Source of the DNA: Mycolicibacter icosiumassiliensis
GTDB lineage: Bacteria; Actinomycetota; Actinomycetes; Mycobacteriales; Mycobacteriaceae
Direction of reading: 5' to 3'
Assembly: GCF_900078685.2 (NCBI RefSeq)
Contig: NZ_LT546166.1
Location: 3,010,482 to 3,074,481, forward strand
DNA length: 64,000 bases
The notes beneath the pieces were generated by a model. That model searched no databases. It saw nothing but the letters and a program-made list of their open reading frames with translations, and had not been told where the DNA came from. Below are positions 42,662 to 53,000 of the stretch, piece after piece; position 1 is the first letter of the stretch; each line of letters begins with the position of its first letter. The translations under genes and the position numbers were made by a program.

Positions 42662-43947
42662 CGTCGCACCTCCTCATCGCCGGTCACCGGCCACAGTTGC
42701 GGATCCGGCCGGAAGCGCACCGTCAGTTCGCTGCCGCGCAGCGTTGCGTCGACGACCGTGCACCGCCGCAGCACCGACGCCAACCGAACCCGACGTCGGG
42801 TGCCACCTGCACCGATGATCAGATCGTCTCCCGATCGCCCCAGGCTCAGCGCGCCGGAATCGACCTGGGGTAACTCTAGCCGCAGTCGATACACCGCCCC
42901 CAGCCCGGAACCGGACTCCCGGTCGACCACCGGCCGCACCGGACCGGGTGGCGCCGATCCGTCGCGCCGGCGGCTGTTCGCAAGCAGATCACCCAGTGCT
43001 TTGGGGCCGATCGGCTCCCCCGCCAGGTGCGGGACCAGCACCATCGCCACATCACCGATGGCACGGTCGACCTCTTCGAGCACCGTGCGCTGCTCACCGA
43101 TCCGTTCGGCGTACCAGTCGAACGCCGGGTGAGCCGGCAGGTTGGTGTAGACGTACGAATCGTCCTGCAACAAAATCTGATTGACGATCAGCTCGGCCAC
43201 CCGAACGCCGGTCAGCGACAGCGCCCCCAGGGTCCGGATGGCTTCGGCGGCCACCACACGCTCGGCGGTCAGCACCAGGTGCGCGGCGACCGTCGTCTCA
43301 TCGGTCAGCCGCTCGGCAAGCCGCTCGGCGGCGCTGCTGATCCGCTCGATCAGCTCGACCAGTGCGGTCGATCGGGGATCCTCGGTTCCGCTGAGCCGAC
43401 GGTGCCGTGGCCAGGACCGCTCGGCGTAGAGCGCCACCGTCGCCGGCAGGGTCAGCATCCGCATCGCATCGGCGGTGGACGCACAGTCGACCACGACTCG
43501 GTCCCATTGCCCACTGTCTGCGAGTTCGCCGACCTCGTGCAGACCCAGCACCTCCTGGACACCGGGAACCGCCGAAAGTTCTTCGGGCGCAACACTGCCC
43601 AGATCAGACTCCGGGAACCGCGCGGCCAGGACGTCGACCACGCCCGCCCAGTGCCGCTCAAGCAGCGCCAGCGTATCCAGGGCCAGTACGTCCAGGCGGC
43701 CGCCGCCCGCCCCGGCGTCGTCGACGTCCACCGGGATGGGGTCCCGGCCGCCGCTGGGGGGAACCTGCAGTCCGAGCACATCCCCGACCGAATGGGCCTG
43801 GTCGGTGGAGATCAGCAACACCCGGTCTCCAGCGCAGGCCAGCGAGACCGCGGTCGCCGCCGCACACGTGGACTTGCCTACGCCGCCCTTGCCGACGAAC
43901 AGACTGATCGCAGCCGCAGCCGATGTCGCAGGTTCAGGCGGGCTCAC
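42658..43947 (-). CDS. ArsA/GET3-like ATPase (Rv2184c-like)
   Basis: The 429-aa P-loop protein of the ArsA/Get3 class has the deviant Walker A FVGKGGVGKSTCAA at about 17-30, the switch region STDQAHSVGDVLG at 48-60, and WDRVVVDCASTADAMRM at about 147-163. No arsenic genes are nearby, so arsenite export is unlikely. Actinobacterial members sit beside SRPBCC proteins, as here. Coupled to both neighbours by 4-bp overlaps. Confidence 0.88.
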   Translation of the reverse strand: MSPPEPATSAAAAISLFVGKGGVGKSTCAAATAVSLACAGDRVLLISTDQAHSVGDVLGLQVPPSGGRDPIPVDVDDAGAGGGRLDVLALDTLALLERHWAGVVDVLAARFPESDLGSVAPEELSAVPGVQEVLGLHEVGELADSGQWDRVVVDCASTADAMRMLTLPATVALYAERSWPRHRRLSGTEDPRSTALVELIERISSAAERLAERLTDETTVAAHLVLTAERVVAAEAIRTLGALSLTGVRVAELIVNQILLQDDSYVYTNLPAHPAFDWYAERIGEQRTVLEEVDRAIGDVAMVLVPHLAGEPIGPKALGDLLANSRRRDGSAPPGPVRPVVDRESGSGLGAVYRLRLELPQVDSGALSLGRSGDDLIIGAGGTRRRVRLASVLRRCTVVDATLRGSELTVRFRPDPQLWPVTGDEEVRR

Positions 43948-44381
43948 TCAGCCTCTGCTCGCTTCTTCAGATCCTTCAGCGCGGTGTCGGTCAGCCGCCG
44001 CTCCGCCTTGCGCTTGAGCAGGCCGATCATCGGAATCATCAGATCCACCGACAACTCGTAAAGGACCTCGGTGCCGGATCCCTTAGGTGTCAAGCGATAG
44101 TCGCCGTCGAGGGCCTTCAGGAGCGAACTGGACGCCAACGACCAGCGCACCGAGCGGCGGTCCGCCGACCAGTCGTAGTCCAGCACCATGGTGTCCTTGA
44201 GCACGGTCGCGTCGAGCACAATCCGCGCCACCTTCGGGTAACCGTCGGCATCGGTTTCGAGCACTTCGGCTTCGGTGTACTCCGAGACCCAGTCGGGGTA
44301 GGCGCCGATGTCGGCGATCACCTTCATCACCGTGTCCGGATCCGCCGCGATGTAGATCGTCTGAGCTGTCTTATCCGCCAC
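43944..44381 (-). CDS. SRPBCC-family protein (Rv2185c-like)
   Basis: The 145-aa protein has the START/polyketide-cyclase-like fold: DKTAQTIYIAADPDTVMKVIADIGAYPDWV at the N-terminus and the helix near YELSVDLMIPMIGLLKRKAERRL at the C-terminus. This fold holds a hydrophobic ligand such as a lipid. It corresponds to Rv2185c. The gene is coupled to the downstream ATPase. No catalytic residues are evident. Confidence 0.87.
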   Translation of the reverse strand: MADKTAQTIYIAADPDTVMKVIADIGAYPDWVSEYTEAEVLETDADGYPKVARIVLDATVLKDTMVLDYDWSADRRSVRWSLASSSLLKALDGDYRLTPKGSGTEVLYELSVDLMIPMIGLLKRKAERRLTDTALKDLKKRAEAE

Positions 44382-44461
44382 GTGTTTGCTTCCCTAACTC
44401 GCTCGCGCCTGCCAGGAGGCCCTCGGCACAGACGGTACCGTCCTTTTCCGGTGAAGCGGGG

Positions 44462-44857
44462 TCAACCTACGGCGATCGGAGGGACCCCCACCGGCCGGGA
44501 ACGCTCCAGGCGGTCCTTGATCTCGAAGGCCATCCGCTTACCGGCCACCCGGCGGCGGTGATTGAGCTTCGCCAAGTTCAACCGGGCCAGCTGCCGGCCG
44601 GTCACACCGGTGGGTTCGGCATGCAGGAAGTAGTGCAGCAGCACACCGTCGAGCATCGGCTCCAGCCAGATCTCCATGGTGCCGGTCAGCGGCCCGCCCA
44701 CCGTCCACCGCATGCCCTTGTCGGCACGGTCCTCGACCACCTGGAGCTGCAGATCGGGCCACCATCGCTGCCAACTCGAACGATCGGCGACCGCCGCCCC
44801 GACCTGCTCGCCGGATGCCGCGACGAACGTCTCGTCGGCAACCTGGATACTGTTCAT
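44462..44857 (-). CDS. SRPBCC-family protein (Rv2186c-like)
   Basis: The 131-aa protein is of the same lipid-binding fold as the next gene but diverged: QVADETFVAASGEQVGAAVADRSSWQRWWPDLQLQVVEDR at the N-terminus and FEIKDRLERSRP near the end. It corresponds to Rv2186c. It begins the minus-strand run Rv2186c-Rv2182c, which pairs two ligand-binding proteins with an ATPase and an acyltransferase. A role in lipid handling is inferred from this context only. Confidence 0.83.
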   Translation of the reverse strand: MNSIQVADETFVAASGEQVGAAVADRSSWQRWWPDLQLQVVEDRADKGMRWTVGGPLTGTMEIWLEPMLDGVLLHYFLHAEPTGVTGRQLARLNLAKLNHRRRVAGKRMAFEIKDRLERSRPVGVPPIAVG

Positions 44858-45011
44858 CGCCCCAGCTTCACATATGCCCCGTCCCGGGGAGGGAACGCCC
44901 CGGGTGCGTAGGGGCCGTCGGCGGCCTCGGCAGTGAACACCGTCACACCCGTGTGAGGGCGCCGACTAGGCTGGGCGGGATTACAGCAGGCTGGCAAGAG
45001 AGGTCATCGCA

Positions 45012-46814
45012 ATGCGTGAGTTCAGTGTTCCCGCGCCGTTCACCGTCGAGGAGCACGACAACGTCGCCGCGGTCGTCTTCGAGCACGAGCGCAACAGTCC
45101 CGACTTCGTCATCTATCAGCGGTTGGTCGAGGGGGCCTGGACGGACGTCACCTGTGCGGAAGCCGCCGCCCAGATCCGTTCGGCCGCACTGGGGCTGATC
45201 GGCCAGGGTGTAGCGGCCGGTGACCGGGTGGTCATCTTCTCGGCGACCCGCTACGAGTGGGCCATCTTGGACTACGCGATCCTGTCCATCGGCGCGGTGA
45301 CGGTACCGATCTACGAAACGTCGTCGGCCGAGCAGGTGCGGTGGGTCATGCAGGACTCCAACGCGGTGGTGGCGTTCGCCGAAACCGACGCCCACGCCCA
45401 GATCGTCAACGAGCTCGCCGGCGACCTGCCCTCGCTGCGGCGGGTGCTGACCATCGACGGCTCGGACACCCCGGCCCTTGATGAGCTCGCCCAGGCCGGC
45501 GCCGGCCAGGACCCGGCGCAGCTCACCGCGCGCCTCGGCGCGCTGCGGGCCACCGACCCGGCGACGCTGATCTACACCTCGGGCACCACCGGCCGCCCCA
45601 AGGGCTGCGAGCTCACTCACTCCAACCTCATCCACGAGGTGCGTGGCACCCAGGCCGCGCTGCCGACCCTGCTGGTTGCCGGCCAGCGGCTGCTGGTCTT
45701 TCTCCCGCTGGCCCACGTGTTGGCCCGCGCCCTGAGCATCGCGGGCTTCGCCAACAAGGTCACGGTCGGATTCACCAGCGACATCAAGAACCTGGTGCCG
45801 ATGCTCGCGGTCTTCAAGCCGACCGTGGTGGTGTCGGTGCCGCGGGTGTTCGAGAAGGTGTACAACACCGCCGCCCAGAACGCCGCCAACGACGGCAAGG
45901 GCCGCATCTTCGAGATGGCGGCCCAGACCGCGGTGGACTGGAGCGAGGCCATCGATCGCGGCGGCCCCGGCCTGTTGCTGCGCGCCAAGCACGCCCTGTT
46001 CGACAAGCTGGTCTACCACAAGCTGCGCACCGCGCTGGGCGGCAACTGCCGCGCCTCGGTCTCCGGCGGGGCGCCGCTGGGCGAACGGCTGGGCCACTTC
46101 TACCGTGGCGTCGGCCTGTCTATCTACGAGGGCTACGGGCTGACCGAGACCACCGCCGCCATCACCGTCAACCCGGTCGGCGGCATGAAGGTCGGGACCG
46201 TCGGAAAGCTGGTGCCCGGCAACAGCATGCGGATCGCCGAGGACGGCGAGCTGCTGGTCCGCGGCGGCGTGGTGTTCACCGGCTACTGGCAGAACGAGCA
46301 GGCCACCGCCGACGCGTTCACCGACGGTTGGTTCCGAACCGGTGACCTGGCCGCCATCGACGCCGAGGGCTACCTCAAGATCACCGGCCGCAAGAAGGAG
46401 ATCATCGTCACCGCCGGCGGCAAGAACGTCGCCCCCGCGGTGCTTGAGGACCAGCTGCGGTCGCACCCGCTGATCAGCCAGGCGATGGTCGTCGGAGACG
46501 CCAAGCCGTTCATCGGCGCGCTGATCACCATCGACCCCGAGGCCATCGAGGGCTGGAAGCAGCGCAACGGCAAGTCCAGCACTGCAACCCCGGCAGACCT
46601 GGCGACCGACCCGGATCTGCTCGCCGAGGTGGACGCGGCGGTCAAGCAGGCCAATCTGGCTGTCTCGCATGCCGAGTCGATCCGCAAATTCCAGATCCTG
46701 CCGGTCGACTTCACCGAGGCCACCGGCGAGCTGACCCCCACGTTGAAGGTCAAGCGCAACGTGGTCGCGGAGAAGTTTGCCGACGCGATCGAGGCGATCT
46801 ACGCCAAGGGTTAA
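45012..46814 (+). CDS. fadD15: Long-chain fatty-acid-CoA ligase FadD15
   Basis: The 600-aa adenylate-forming enzyme has [20 protein letters not shown] near 186-205, [11 protein letters not shown] near 373 and the C-terminal hinge [21 protein letters not shown] near 453-473. It activates fatty acids to acyl-CoA. It corresponds to Rv2187 and sits between the SRPBCC genes and pimB'. The gene has its own promoter region of about 150 bp, shared with the divergent SRPBCC gene. Ribosome site AAGAGAGG precedes the ATG. Confidence 0.96.
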   Translation: MREFSVPAPFTVEEHDNVAAVVFEHERNSPDFVIYQRLVEGAWTDVTCAEAAAQIRSAALGLIGQGVAAGDRVVIFSATRYEWAILDYAILSIGAVTVPIYETSSAEQVRWVMQDSNAVVAFAETDAHAQIVNELAGDLPSLRRVLTIDGSDTPALDELAQAGAGQDPAQLTARLGALRATDPATLIYTSGTTGRPKGCELTHSNLIHEVRGTQAALPTLLVAGQRLLVFLPLAHVLARALSIAGFANKVTVGFTSDIKNLVPMLAVFKPTVVVSVPRVFEKVYNTAAQNAANDGKGRIFEMAAQTAVDWSEAIDRGGPGLLLRAKHALFDKLVYHKLRTALGGNCRASVSGGAPLGERLGHFYRGVGLSIYEGYGLTETTAAITVNPVGGMKVGTVGKLVPGNSMRIAEDGELLVRGGVVFTGYWQNEQATADAFTDGWFRTGDLAAIDAEGYLKITGRKKEIIVTAGGKNVAPAVLEDQLRSHPLISQAMVVGDAKPFIGALITIDPEAIEGWKQRNGKSSTATPADLATDPDLLAEVDAAVKQANLAVSHAESIRKFQILPVDFTEATGELTPTLKVKRNVVAEKFADAIEAIYAKG

Positions 46815-46846
46815 GCCGGCGGGGACCGACGCATGAGCAGGGCACC

Positions 46847-47989
46847 TCAGGCTTTCAGTAGGTCGGCCATCCGTCCGGCCAGCGTGTCCCAGCACCAGTG
46901 CCCCATCGCCCATTCGCGCCCGGCCGCGCCCATCGCGGCGGCCCGGTCGGGGTCGGCGAGCAATCCTGCGACGGCGTCGCCGATCTGCTCGACGGCCCGG
47001 CCCTCGACCACCAGCCCGGTCCGGTTGTGCAGGACGGTTTCGGGTGCGCCGCCCGAGTCGCCCGCGACCACCGGGACTCCGGCCGCCGACGCCTCCAGGA
47101 ACACGATGCCCAGCCCCTCCACGTCCAGCCCGGCGCCCCGGGTGCGGCACGGCATCGCGAACACGTCGCCAAGTGAGTAGTAGGCCGGCAGCTCGGCGGC
47201 TGGCACGCCGCCGGTGAAGGTCACCGCATCGGCAACCCCGCACTCGTCGGCCAGCTTGTGCAGCGTCTCGGCGTAGGGGCCGCCGCCGACGATCACCAGT
47301 GCGGTCCCGGGCACGCGTTGCCGGATCGCCGGCAGCGCCCGGATCAACATGTCCTGGCCCTTGCGCGGCACCAAGCGCGATACGCACACCACGGTGGGGC
47401 GCTCCCCCAGCCCGTGCCGGGCCCGGAGTTCGGCGCGGGCACCGGGGTCGGGACGGAACCGGTCGGTGTCCACTCCCGGCGGCAGGTGCTCCAGCGCGGC
47501 ATCGGGGCCGAATGCCGAGGCGAACCGGCCGCGGGTGTAGTGGCTGACGAAGGTGACGGTGTCGCAGCAGTCGCCGATGCGGCGCAGCACCGAGCGTGCC
47601 CCCGGCAGCATCGACCAGCCCACCTCGTGGCCGTGCGTGCTGGCCAGCACCCGGGTGGCACCGGCCGAGCGCGCCCGCTGCGCCAGCAACGCCAGCGGGG
47701 CCGCCGCACCGAACCACACGGTCTCGGCGCCCACCTCGGCGATCAGCCGGCGCATCCGGGAGTCGACGGTCGGACCCGGCAACATCAGCGTCCCGGGATG
47801 GCGCACCACCCGGTAGCCGGCCGATTTCGCGGCGTCGTCGAAGGCCTCGGCGCCCTTCCACCGCGGCGCGTACACCGTCACGTCGTGGCGCCCGCTCCCG
47901 GCGATCCGACGCACCAGCTCCTCCAGGTAGCACTGGATGCCGCCGGGACGCGGCGGAAAATCATTGGTTACCAGCAGGACCCGGCTCAC
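46847..47989 (-). CDS. pimB: Phosphatidylinositol monomannoside alpha-mannosyltransferase PimB'
   Basis: The 380-aa GT4 enzyme begins MSRVLLVTNDFPPRPGGIQ and has donor-site motifs VCVSRLVPRKGQD, IVGGGPYAETL and the EX7E-like EASAAGVPVVAGDSGGAPE. It corresponds to Rv2188c, which adds the second mannose to phosphatidylinositol from GDP-mannose. I chose GTG 47989; the longer ORF adds 52 residues of low plausibility. This is the last gene in the M. tuberculosis-like order; the next genes differ. Confidence 0.94.
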   Translation of the reverse strand: MSRVLLVTNDFPPRPGGIQCYLEELVRRIAGSGRHDVTVYAPRWKGAEAFDDAAKSAGYRVVRHPGTLMLPGPTVDSRMRRLIAEVGAETVWFGAAAPLALLAQRARSAGATRVLASTHGHEVGWSMLPGARSVLRRIGDCCDTVTFVSHYTRGRFASAFGPDAALEHLPPGVDTDRFRPDPGARAELRARHGLGERPTVVCVSRLVPRKGQDMLIRALPAIRQRVPGTALVIVGGGPYAETLHKLADECGVADAVTFTGGVPAAELPAYYSLGDVFAMPCRTRGAGLDVEGLGIVFLEASAAGVPVVAGDSGGAPETVLHNRTGLVVEGRAVEQIGDAVAGLLADPDRAAAMGAAGREWAMGHWCWDTLAGRMADLLKA

Positions 47990-48114
47990 CCGTGGGATGC
48001 TAGCGCGGTGACGATGCGGGCCGCCCGCGGCCCGAGGCGAAATCGCGCCATCGAAGCTCACGGCCGGCGCCGACCGGCACCGAATTCTGCGCCAGCAACA
48101 AAAGGGGGACGGCC

Positions 48115-49422
48115 ATGGGCAGCCGCGTGGTCGATGCTCGAACAACCGCGCGATCGCGGGTGGTGGCCTGGGCGCTGTGGGACTGCGGCGCGACGGGCGT
48201 CAACGCCGTGGTCGGCACGTTCGTGTTCTCGGTCTATCTCACCGCGCAGGTCGGTGCGGGCCTGCCCGGTACCACGACACCGGCGAGCTGGCTGGGCAAG
48301 GCGCTGACGTTCGCCGGGCTGTCCGTCGCGCTACTGGCACCGGCGATCGGGGTCTGGGTCGACGCACCACATCGCCGACGTGCCGTCCTGTCGACCTTCA
48401 CCGGCCTGGTTGTCGTCATGACGGCCGCGATGAGCCTCATCGATGACGATTACCGGTACCTGGCGCCCGGGCTGATCCTGCTGGCGTGCACCGCGGCGTG
48501 CAGCGACCTCGCGACGGTGCCCTACAACGCCGTGCTGGGCCAGCTCTCCACACCGGCGAACACCGGCCGGATCTCGGGAATCGGCTCGGCTTCAGGTTTT
48601 TTCGGCAGTGTGCTGTTGCTCCTGGTCCTCTATGTCGGGTTCATCGCCGGTGACGGCGAAACCAGGGGCCTCTTCGGTCTCGCGGTGGCCCACGGCCAGT
48701 ACATCCGAGTGGCGATGCTGGTGGCTGCGGCGTGGCTGGTGGTGTTCGCCTGCCCGCTCTTGTTCCTGTTGCCCACTGCGCCGCCCACCGGCCCGCTGCC
48801 GGTGGTCCGGCTCGCCGGGACCTACCGCACGCTGTGGCAGGAAGTGAAGAGCGAGTGGCGGCGCGATCACAACGTCGTCTACTACCTGCTGGCCAGTGCG
48901 GTCTTTCGCGATGGACTCACCGGTATCTTCGCGTTCGGCGCCGTGCTCGGTGTCAGCGTGTACGGGATATCGCAAGCCGACGTGCTCATCTTTGGGGTGT
49001 GCGTCAGCATCGTCGCCGCCGTCGGGGCCGCGGGGGGCGGTCTACTCGCCGACCGCATCGGACCCAAACCCGTCATCATCGGCTCACTCACCATTATGTT
49101 GGCGATCGGCTTGGCCCTGCTGGCCGCGTCAGGGCCGGTGGCTTTCTGGATCTGCGGGCTGCTGCTCTGCCTGTTCGTCGGACCGATCCTTGCCTCCGCG
49201 AGGGCGCTGATGCTGCGGATGTCCGCACCGGGCAAGGAAGGGGTGGCCTTCGGCCTGTACACCACGGCCGGGCGCACCGCGTCATTTCTGGCGCCCTGGA
49301 TGTTCTTCACCTTTGTCGATCTGTTCGGCACCGACCGGGCCGGTATGGGTGGATTGTGCGTGGTCCTGGCGGCAGGCCTGGTCGCAATGCTCGCAGTTAA
49401 GACACCCGGGAAAATGCCTTAG
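48115..49422 (+). CDS. Major facilitator superfamily transporter
   Basis: The 435-aa protein has about twelve helices. It starts VVAWALWDCGATGVNAVVGTFVFS, a pattern of the UMF1-type MFS group. GGGLLADRIGPKPVIIG lies in the second half (MFS loop motif). A cytoplasmic loop with QEVKSEWRRDHN separates the halves. The ATG follows AAAGGGGGA. It is followed after 3 bp by the GAP-family gene, so both form a two-gene unit. Substrate unknown; context suggests envelope lipid export or supply. Confidence 0.88.
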   Translation: MGSRVVDARTTARSRVVAWALWDCGATGVNAVVGTFVFSVYLTAQVGAGLPGTTTPASWLGKALTFAGLSVALLAPAIGVWVDAPHRRRAVLSTFTGLVVVMTAAMSLIDDDYRYLAPGLILLACTAACSDLATVPYNAVLGQLSTPANTGRISGIGSASGFFGSVLLLLVLYVGFIAGDGETRGLFGLAVAHGQYIRVAMLVAAAWLVVFACPLLFLLPTAPPTGPLPVVRLAGTYRTLWQEVKSEWRRDHNVVYYLLASAVFRDGLTGIFAFGAVLGVSVYGISQADVLIFGVCVSIVAAVGAAGGGLLADRIGPKPVIIGSLTIMLAIGLALLAASGPVAFWICGLLLCLFVGPILASARALMLRMSAPGKEGVAFGLYTTAGRTASFLAPWMFFTFVDLFGTDRAGMGGLCVVLAAGLVAMLAVKTPGKMP

Positions 49423-49425
49423 CCC

Positions 49426-50073
49426 ATGTGGATGACCGTCCTGGTGATGGCTTTTGCAGTCAGCCTCGAACCGTTCCGGATCGGCATGACGGTGCTGATG
49501 CTGAACAGGCCGCGTCCGGTGCTGCAACTCTCGGCGTTTCTGTGCGGCGGCTTCGCGATGGGGATGGCGGTGGGTCTGCTGGTGCTGTTCGTGCTGCGAC
49601 GCCGATTGCTCGGTTCGACCTATGTCACGTTGCCGCACGCTCAAATTCTGATCGGCTCGCTGGCGCTGCTGGCCGCCGCCGCAGTGTTCACCAAGGACCG
49701 GTGGCTCAACCCGCGCCGGTCGACGCCGGCACTGCCCGCCCAACGTCTGTTGCAGGGCAGTTCGCTCTGGCTCGCAGCCGCCGCCGGCTTGGGGATCGCG
49801 TTGCCGTCGGTGGATTACCTGGCCGCTCTCACCGTCATCCTGGCCTCTGGTTCAGCGGCCAGCGCGCAGGTCGGGGCGTTGACGATGTTCCACGTCGTGG
49901 CATTCACACCCATCGAGATTCCGCTGTTGGCATATGCTTTCGCGCCCGAGGCCACTGGGGCCGCGATCACCGCGGTCAACGACTGGATTCGATCACGTCG
50001 CCGCGTCGAGGTCGCCACCGTGCTCGCCATCCTCGGCATTCTTCTGCTCGCCGCCGGCATCATCAGTCGCTGA
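49426..50073 (+). CDS. GAP-family membrane protein (glycolipid addressing protein-like)
   Basis: The 215-aa protein has six hydrophobic helices, beginning MTVLVMAFAVSLEPFRIGMTVLML, with GLGIALPSVDYLAALTVILASGS in the centre and a final helix at about 195-214. This is the Sap/GAP pattern, known from mycobacteria where Gap is needed to bring glycopeptidolipids to the surface. It lies tail-to-tail with the polyketide synthase and their 3' ends overlap by 81 bp. It may help move the polyketide glycolipid outward. Confidence 0.8.
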   Translation: MWMTVLVMAFAVSLEPFRIGMTVLMLNRPRPVLQLSAFLCGGFAMGMAVGLLVLFVLRRRLLGSTYVTLPHAQILIGSLALLAAAAVFTKDRWLNPRRSTPALPAQRLLQGSSLWLAAAAGLGIALPSVDYLAALTVILASGSAASAQVGALTMFHVVAFTPIEIPLLAYAFAPEATGAAITAVNDWIRSRRRVEVATVLAILGILLLAAGIISR

Positions 50074-53000
50074 CGGTGCCTGGGCCGCGCCTGCCGGCGA
50101 TTCCGATTCCGGCAACTGCGCGGCCAGGTACTCACCGAGCCCCCCGATCGTCGGATAGTCGAATACCGCCGTCGCGTTGATGGTGAACGCGCCACCGAAT
50201 TGACTGTGCAGCCGGTTGCGCAGTTCGACGGCCATCAGCGAGTCCGTGCCCAGGTCCAGGAACCGACTGGTCGCCGCCGGCGGCTGCGCGAGGCGCAGGA
50301 ACCCCTGAACCTCACGCTGCAGGAATTCGGTGATGAAATCGGCCCGCTGCGCCACGGGTATCTCCTGCAATTGCCGGAGCAGCTCGGCGTCACCGGCGCT
50401 CTCCCCCGCGCCGCTCGGCAGCACCAGATCCAGAATCGGTGGGCGGGAACTGCCCAACACCTTCGCCGCACGTTGCCAGTTGGCCTTGAGGACCGTCGCC
50501 TGAGCGCATCCGCTGGCGACGACGGCGACGAGCGCACCAAGAGCGGCCGAGGGTTCCAACGGAACCAGCCCTTGCGCACCGATATTGGCACGGGCGGCCT
50601 CCGACGAGGCCATCCCGCCCTGTGCCCAGGGACCGAAGTTGACCCCGGTCGCCGGCAGACCCCGCGCCTGGCGCTGCGCCATCAACCCGTCCAGGAATGC
50701 ATTGGCGGTGGAATAGTTGGCCTGCCCCGGCGATCCGAGCAGGCTCGACACCGACGAGGACACGATGAAGAAGTCCAAAGCGTCGTCTCTGGTCAAACGA
50801 TCCAGGTGCAAGGCACCGAAGGCCTTGGGCGCCAATGCTGTCCGGAATCGCTCCCAACTCTGCTGAGTAAGCAGGGCATCGTCGAGAACACCCGCCAGGT
50901 GCGCGACGCCGGCCAGCGGAGGCAACGCCGTGCGGATTCGGTCCAGCAGCCGTGCCACCTCGGATTCGTCGGCGACGTCCGCGGCGACGGTGTGAATACG
51001 GCACTTGTAGCGGTCGGTGATCTCCTCGATCACCCGTTGCGTGTCGGCATCGGCCGCACGCCGACTGCTCAGCACGATATCTCCGGCGCCGAGTTGGGCC
51101 AGATACGACGCCAAGTGCAGGCCGATCGCACCCAGCCCCCCGGTGATCAGATAGGTCCGGTCGCCGCGCGGTTGTAGCGGCTCGGGCATTTGCACCACGA
51201 TCTTGCCGATGTGTCGCGCCTGCTGCATGCGGCGGAACGCCGTCTTGGCCTCGGTCAGCGGGTAGATCTCGGCGGGCAGCGGTGTCCATTCGCCTCGGCC
51301 CAGCCCGGCCGACACCTCGCCGAGCAGGCCACGAATACGCTCCGGGTCGCCCAGGGTGACCGTATCGAGCGCCACGATCTCGTAGGCGATATCGGGACGG
51401 GCCTCGGCCATCTGCTCGGCGGTCCAGATATCCCGCTTGGCGATCTCGGCGAAACGGCCGCCCCGGGCGGTGGCCCGCACGGTCGCTTCGATGAATCCTT
51501 CGTTGGTCAGGCTATTGAGCACCACATCGACGCCGGCACCGTCGGTGTCGGCGAGGATTTGGTCAGCGAAATCCGTACTGCGCGAATCGTAGACATACTT
51601 CACACCGAGTTTGCGCAGTGCCGCCCGCTTGTAGGCGCTCGCGGTGGCGAAGACTTCCGCGCCCTGTTGCCGCGCCAGCTGTATGGCGGCCAGTCCGACA
51701 CCACCGCTGGCGGCGTGAATGAGCACCCGATCACCCGGCTGCAGCTGAGCCCAGTCAAATGCGAGCCGGGCGGTAAGTGCCGCGGCGGGAATCGTCGCCG
51801 CCTCCACCGCACTCACCCGAGCGGGGATCGGCGCCAACAACTGGGCCGGCACATTGAACCGGCTGGCGAATGCGCCCTGCATAAAGCCGTAGACCCGCTG
51901 GCCAACATCGACCCCGGTCACACCATCGCCCAGCGCGGTGACGACACCGGCGAAGTCCCCGCCGATCGGTCCCGGATCGCCCGGATATAGGCCCAACACG
52001 TTGAGCACATCCCGGAAGTTCAACCCGGCGGCCTCCACCCGGACCTGTACATAGCCGGCGTCGGGCGGCGGTACCTCGGCCTCGGTCAGTCGCAGGTTGT
52101 CGATTGCGCCGCGTTCGGTCGGCGCCAGCGCGTAATCGGTGCCTCGCGGTACCGCAAGATGTCCGCTGCGCGACCACTGCAGCAACCGAGGGGCCAAGTA
52201 CTTTCCTTGCCGCAGCGCTATTTCCGATTCAGCCGTCGGTGCCGCGAGCAGTCCCGCCAGCGCCGCCACGGCCTGTGCGGATCCGTCGTGGTCGACCAGC
52301 TTGCAGTGCAGGGCAGGTTCCTCGTTGACGATGGTGCGCCCGAGGCCCCACAGCGCAGCCTGCACCGGGTCGACCGGCTCGCCGGATTCGGTCGCCACCG
52401 CTCGCTCAGTGACGATCCACAGTCCGCCGGGAAGCTTGATCGCGCCCTCCCCCTGCAGGGCGTGTACGGCGCCGAGCAGGTCGCCGATCTCGCTCTGCAG
52501 CCGAGCGGCGGACTGGGCGCCGGGCTCATCGGCCGCCGGCCCGGCAGCACGCCAGACGATGCCCGCGAACGGCATCCCGCGTTGGTGGGCTTGTATCACG
52601 TGGTGCCCCAACGGCTCCGGGTCGATCTGCCGATCACAGGGCACGCAGCCCGGCAGTTGCGCCGCCAGCTCGTCGAATCCGGCGATCAGCCAGGTTCCGC
52701 CGACTTCTGCGGCCTCGTCCGCCGATGGCGGTGCCGGCACCTCGTGCCAGCCGAGGCTGTAGAGCTGGCGGGTGGCGTCGCCACCGAGCCCACGCAGCAA
52801 CGCCTCACGGGGCGCACGTTTGACCGTGAACTCTCGGATCCCGCCCAGACGGCGGTTGTCTCGATCCACGAAGTCCAGGTCGAAGACCTGAGTTTCACTG
52901 TCCAGGGCGCTGACGTGCCAGCGCGCGCGGCAATAGAACCGCCGCGGCATCTTCTCCTCGATCATTACCTGCCCGTATCGCAGCGGCAGGAAGAGGTCGT

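Noticed and set aside
44943..47933. 996-aa open frame on the minus strand opposite fadD15
   Set aside because: It mirrors the third-codon GC pattern of fadD15, is full of Arg/Gly/Gln runs and contains no domain. The plus-strand enzyme has all family motifs.
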